Shown here one piece after another: positions 60,557 to 64,000 of a stretch of 64,000 bases of DNA. Origin of the DNA: Przewalskia tangutica (lineage: Eukaryota > Streptophyta > Magnoliopsida > Solanales > Solanaceae); NCBI GenBank assembly GCA_029844215.1, contig CM056721.1, forward strand, positions 131,965,254 to 132,029,253, given 5' to 3'. The position numbers and the translations under genes are program-made. Under the pieces are notes generated by a model that saw only the letters and a program-made list of their open reading frames with translations, was not told the origin of the DNA and did no database searches. Positions within the stretch are counted from its first letter, which is position 1, and every line of letters starts with the position of its first letter.

Positions 60557-60565
60557 TATATAAAA
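60557..60565 (+). promoter_or_regulatory. TATA box of citrate synthase (predicted)
   Basis: TATATAAAA lies about 100 bp before a 5' untranslated exon that ends at 60659. The spacing is consistent with transcription starting near 60590. Confidence 0.5.
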
Positions 60566-60659
60566 AGATTATTCCAAATCCAGTATAATAATAAAAAGAA
60601 CCTTTTGGCAATACCCAAACCAAACAACACAGCTCAACCTCAACCTACTTGAGATCTAG

Positions 60660-60839
60660 GTAAAAGGTATGCATCCTTCTTTTCAATCACCATTTACTTA
60701 ATTTGTTGATCTTTATTAATTGTTTTGAATGATTTTATGAGTGAATTAATCTGCTTTTACGATCTTATTTGAATTAATTGTGATGAAAAATTTACAGATG
60801 TTTATGTTTTTTTTTAATTAATCAAACTTTGTTGTGCAG
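60660..60839 (+). other. 5'-UTR intron of citrate synthase (predicted)
   Basis: Donor gatctag|GTAAAAG and acceptor ..tttgttgtgcAG| bracket a T-rich 180-bp stretch 23 bases before the start codon. Leader introns of this kind often raise expression in plants; here it is inferred from splice-site quality only. Confidence 0.55.
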
Positions 60840-60862
60840 TTAATTTTTTTTTTTTGCGAGCA

Positions 60863-63843
60863 ATGGTGTTCTACCGTGGCATTTCGCTGCTGTCAAAGCT
60901 GCGTTCTCGAGCGGTAATTGTGTTCTTGTGATGGATTAATGATTTGAATAGTTTTTTAAAATTTGTTTTTAATGATTTAAATTGAATTATAGATCCAACA
61001 GTCAAATCTTGGCAATTCTGTGCGCTGGCTTCAAGTCCAAACCTCTTCTGGTCTTGTAAGTTCTAATGTCTCCCTACATACTTATGTGAAAATAATTAGT
61101 GAGTTTTTGGATCAGTCAATCATTTACATATGATCCAATTACCAAGCTAGTTGGGATCAATTCTATGATTTTTTAAATAATCAAAATTTAAGAAGTAACT
61201 AATCGTTGTTTGTGGAGCATCTTGATATCCAAAAGTACATCAGTGTAATTGTATCTTTTTCACTGAGGAATTTCATATTAGTAATGGTAGGAATGAAGAC
61301 GACAATTCTAAATGGGAATTTGTATGGTGCACCCTTGAGCCGAGGTCTATCAGAAACAACCTCTCTACCTCCCAAGGAAGAGGTAAGGTCTGCGACATTA
61401 TACCCTCCCCAGACCCCACTTGTGGAATTACACGAGGTTGGTTCTTGTTGATTATTTTGTATGGTGCACCACTTCTCCAAAATTGTTTCCAAGACCAAAA
61501 TGTGTCTGTGATAGGGTTGTCCTAAAGGATGGCGTAGCATGACTTGACAGAAAAAAACTCCTTTTGTACCTTCCCAGCATAGACAGTCTTGTTTGTTAGG
61601 ACAGGTGGACAGGGATCCTATATCTTCTGCCAATAAGCAGACTCTGTCCAATTCTCAATCGGTACAATTCCTTCGAAAATTTAAATTCCACCCATTATTG
61701 GGGTAATAATCAGCGACAAGAGTTACCTGATTGGAAGCCAAAGAATAGAGTTCCAGGGATTGTTGTTTGAGAGGGGTATGACCCGCCCAAGCATCATGCC
61801 AAAAGTTTATCTTCCATCCATCTCCCATGAAAATAGGTGTTGCCAAGAAATCCTCCCAATGTGACCTGATTTTTTCCCATACAGAGAAGCCATAAGAGTT
61901 AGATGGGAACTTTGTTATTTACTGATTGAGCATCCCGAACTTGGTTTCTATGACTTCTCTCCATAGTGCTTGATCCTTCCTTGTGAAACTGAATCTCAAT
62001 CTCCATAACCATTTACGAAGGAGATGGTCATTTTGAACTTTTAAGTTCCTTACTCAATCATTCCGTTTAAGCACCTGGGCTCTAGGCTCTAGCTTATAAA
62101 ACATTCTTTATGTCAAGACAGATATTTCAGTGAAGACACTGCATAAACACTATGAAGGCTTTAAGATCTGACATCTTGTTAACAAAATGACTCCCAAGAT
62201 AATGAAATTACTGGTTTTTCTTGGGTATGCCTTTCTTGGGTCAAGTTAGTCTGCCAGTTGACTAGTCTTGATAGTGTGTAAGAAAATTAATTTAGAGGTT
62301 GCATTTGATGTTACAAGCTACATTGTATGTTTGACCAACTTTGATTTGTAATAGCCATTCCACAAATTTCCACCTGAACCTCTCCTGCTTGTTTGCTAAT
62401 TTTTCCATTCCAGAGGACAAAATTATTAAGGCAGAACAGTATATAAGTGATGTCTAATTTGAAGTACTTTGGTGAACATAATGAAAAATGTTTTGCCCTT
62501 CAACTTTTCAATTACTTCCTCTTGCTCTTAGTTCTTAGTGTCCACATATTGTTCATATAATAATTTTATTTGATATAGGATCTGCGCTCAGAGCTGCAAG
62601 AGTTGATTCCAGAACAACAGGTATATTTAAATTTGTTTCTTACCTCTTTAGTCACCTTTGATTCTAGAGTTTTAGTTTGTATGTATTAGGGCAGTATTTA
62701 CTTCACATTTTCTACAAAATTCATTTGTTGGTTTTGTTTTTTCCCCTCAGTTACACGGGAAAATGTTTTCCACCTTAACATGTTCTTCTCTCTTCTACCA
62801 ATTAAATTTTTCTATATAGAAAAAAAGAAGTGGTCATGTTTGTATACACTGAGAGGGCTTTCATAAAGTTGTGGAGATGGAAGGTCTATCATGTGATATA
62901 TGTATATCATATGTCCATGTTTATGATTTTCTTAGTCTCTAATTCTTGTAATTATTTTCTTTTTCATTTCAGGATCGTCTAAAAAAGCTCAAGTCAGAAC
63001 ATGGAAAGGTTCAATTGGGAAACGTCACAGTTGATATGGTAAATAAAAGTTATAAGTTAAATATAAGTTTTGAAAAATGATGTAAATCTGGATTAACATT
63101 TGTTGTTCAATTTGAAAGGTTCTTGGTGGAATGAGAGGAATGACAGGATTACTGTGGGAAACCTCATTACTTGACCCCGATGAGGTTACATTCTACCTAA
63201 TCTATATCCCATAGTTAATGCAAGTCAATCGCAAAGACATGTTAATTTCGGCTGATTGATGCAGTTCCACTCATTACCTTTGCTCTATTCTCTCAGGGAA
63301 TTCGCTTTCGGGGCTTGTCTATACCTGAATGCCAAAAGGTATTACCTGCAGCAAATCCTGGGGGAGAGCCCTTGCCGGAGGGTCTTCTCTGGCTTCTTTT
63401 AACAGGAAAGGTGAGCTCTCAAGTGGTTAAATTATCGTTTAACCTATATAATCTGAATAGCACCCATTATAACTGCTTCACGATGCTGCACTGGCTTTTA
63501 TTGCCATTGACTCCAAAGTATGAATTGGTAAAGCACTTCAAAGATTTTCTGTTGAACGGGCTCTTAAGCCCTGGGTTTCGATTTAGTTGCCCTTTTTCTG
63601 CTAGTATATGTTCTTTTTCTCATTCTCACCAATCAGGACTACTCTAATAATAGGATATTGCAAGAAGTGTGCAAAACTAAGTCTGATTCATCTAGGAAAA
63701 TTGTTATAAGAGTCCATGGGGTGGTTATAAATGCTTAGATTTTAAGACTATTGATCTTATCTCTCTTGCTCTTATGAAGGTGCCATCAAAAGAGCAAGTG
63801 ACTTCATTGTCTCAGGAATTGCAGAGTCGTGCTACTGTCCCCG
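60863..63843 (+). CDS. CS: Citrate synthase, mitochondrial (5' part; exons 1-7)
   Basis: Condenses acetyl-CoA with oxaloacetate to citrate in the mitochondrial TCA cycle. Exons by splice sites and family continuity: 60863-60913, 60993-61055, 62579-62620, 62973-63038, 63119-63184, 63297-63410 and 63780-63843 (155 codons plus one base). All introns are GT-AG and, through exon 6, all fall between codons. The N-terminus MVFYRGISLLSKLRSRA is basic and free of acidic residues, a mitochondrial presequence. The mature part carries LRSELQELIPEQQDRLKKLK, VDMVLGGMRGMTGLLWETSL and EGIRFRGLSIPECQKVLPAA, hallmarks of the plant mitochondrial enzyme. About two thirds of the protein (usually near 470 residues), with the catalytic His and Asp, lies beyond the window. 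No stop or frameshift is seen. The start ATG is the first in frame after the leader intron. Intron 2 is long (1.5 kb) because of transposon insertions. Confidence 0.95.
61200..62045 (-). mobile_element. LINE remnant (RT C-terminal / zinc-binding region) in intron 2
   Basis: On the minus strand, from 62040 downward, the reading gives LLRKWLWRLRFSFTRKDQAL and WREVIETKFG, then FMGDGWKINFWHDAWAG (about 61840-61790), then further degraded sequence to about 61200. The GDGWKINFWHDAW block is a hallmark of the region between RT and the zinc-binding domain in plant LINE ORF2. It is antisense to citrate synthase, has stops and frame changes, and is split by the SINE at 61334-61455. Confidence 0.8.
61319..61470 (+). 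mobile_element. 5'-truncated SINE with 15-bp target-site duplication
   Basis: The body 61334-61455 has gccgaggtctatcagaaaca, cctctctacctccc, aggtaaggtctgcg and accctccccagaccccactt, ending in a short TTG-rich tail. This is the 3' half of a SINE type I know from Solanaceae. TTTGTATGGTGCACC occurs at 61319-61333 and 61456-61470 as a perfect 15-bp TSD. The 5' tRNA-like half with A and B boxes is missing, and because the TSD abuts the truncated end, truncation occurred at integration. Confidence 0.85.
62046..62578 (+). other. Remainder of citrate synthase intron 2
   Basis: No further element or coding signal was identified. The intron ends with a T-rich stretch and ..gatatAG at 62577-62578. Confidence 0.5.
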
Positions 63844-64000
63844 GTACATTAGCTGTCTATTGTATTTTCTTGTTCATTCTTTTATTGGATGCTGTTGCTG
63901 GTTGTCTTTGGGCTTTACAATATAGTTTTATATCCTTAATTTGAATCTTTTTATTATCAATTCAGTTGCATAATACTCATTCATCACACCACTTGATGCT

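Noticed and set aside
61206..61451. 81-codon plus-strand frame in citrate synthase intron 2
   Set aside because: It spans the LINE remnant and SINE in the non-coding sense and does not continue the exon frame.

Overview
This window is nuclear DNA of a flowering plant, probably Solanaceae. The evidence is an intron-containing plant mitochondrial citrate synthase gene at the right edge, a SINE 3' half of the type I associate with Solanaceae, and very dense nested LTR retrotransposons of plant Ogre/Tat, Athila, Tekay/Del (chromovirus) and Ty1/copia type. The family assignment rests on recognition, not on a database search. There is one ordinary host gene; nearly everything else is transposon sequence or degraded intergenic DNA.

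Layout. 1-8547: an Ogre/Tat-like element with no coding capacity (5' LTR cut by the window start, PBS, 4.6 kb non-coding interior with tandem arrays, PPT, complete 3' LTR). It lies inside a Tekay-type LTR whose right part is 8548-10422. That LTR in turn lies in a second Ogre-like fragment (10423-12482), which adjoins a truncated copia element with a short 3' LTR (12483-13971). 15060-17883: minus-strand retroelement remnant with one LTR and a broken ORF carrying a plant-transposon-protein-like region. 19850-20049: plastid-derived DNA with a damaged trnN-GUU. 20567-22705: two PIF/Harbinger-like elements, one expanded by a G-rich minisatellite. 24189-30146: a complete but decayed copia element with both LTRs, PBS, PPT and a 5-bp target-site duplication (TSD).

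30464-58915 is one nested block. An Athila-like solo LTR is split twice. The first insertion is a 17.2 kb Tekay-type element (30492-47701, TSD TTTTT) that encodes only GAG, and its gag is itself split by an 8.7 kb Athila-type element (34393-43098, TSD ACCAT) with gag, a protease end and a 3' ORF but no reverse transcriptase. The second is a 9.9 kb Tekay-type element on the minus strand (48171-58034, TSD TTGTA) with 4.2 kb LTRs and only a 1.4 kb non-coding interior.

58916-63843+: flanking DNA, then the promoter and first seven coding exons of citrate synthase, running off the right edge. Its long intron 2 holds an antisense LINE remnant split by a 5'-truncated SINE with a 15-bp TSD.

Common theme: none of the LTR elements examined keeps a complete pol, yet several have near-identical LTR pairs and exact TSDs. 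They were most likely mobilised in trans by relatives elsewhere in the genome. No CRISPR, operon or prokaryotic feature is present.
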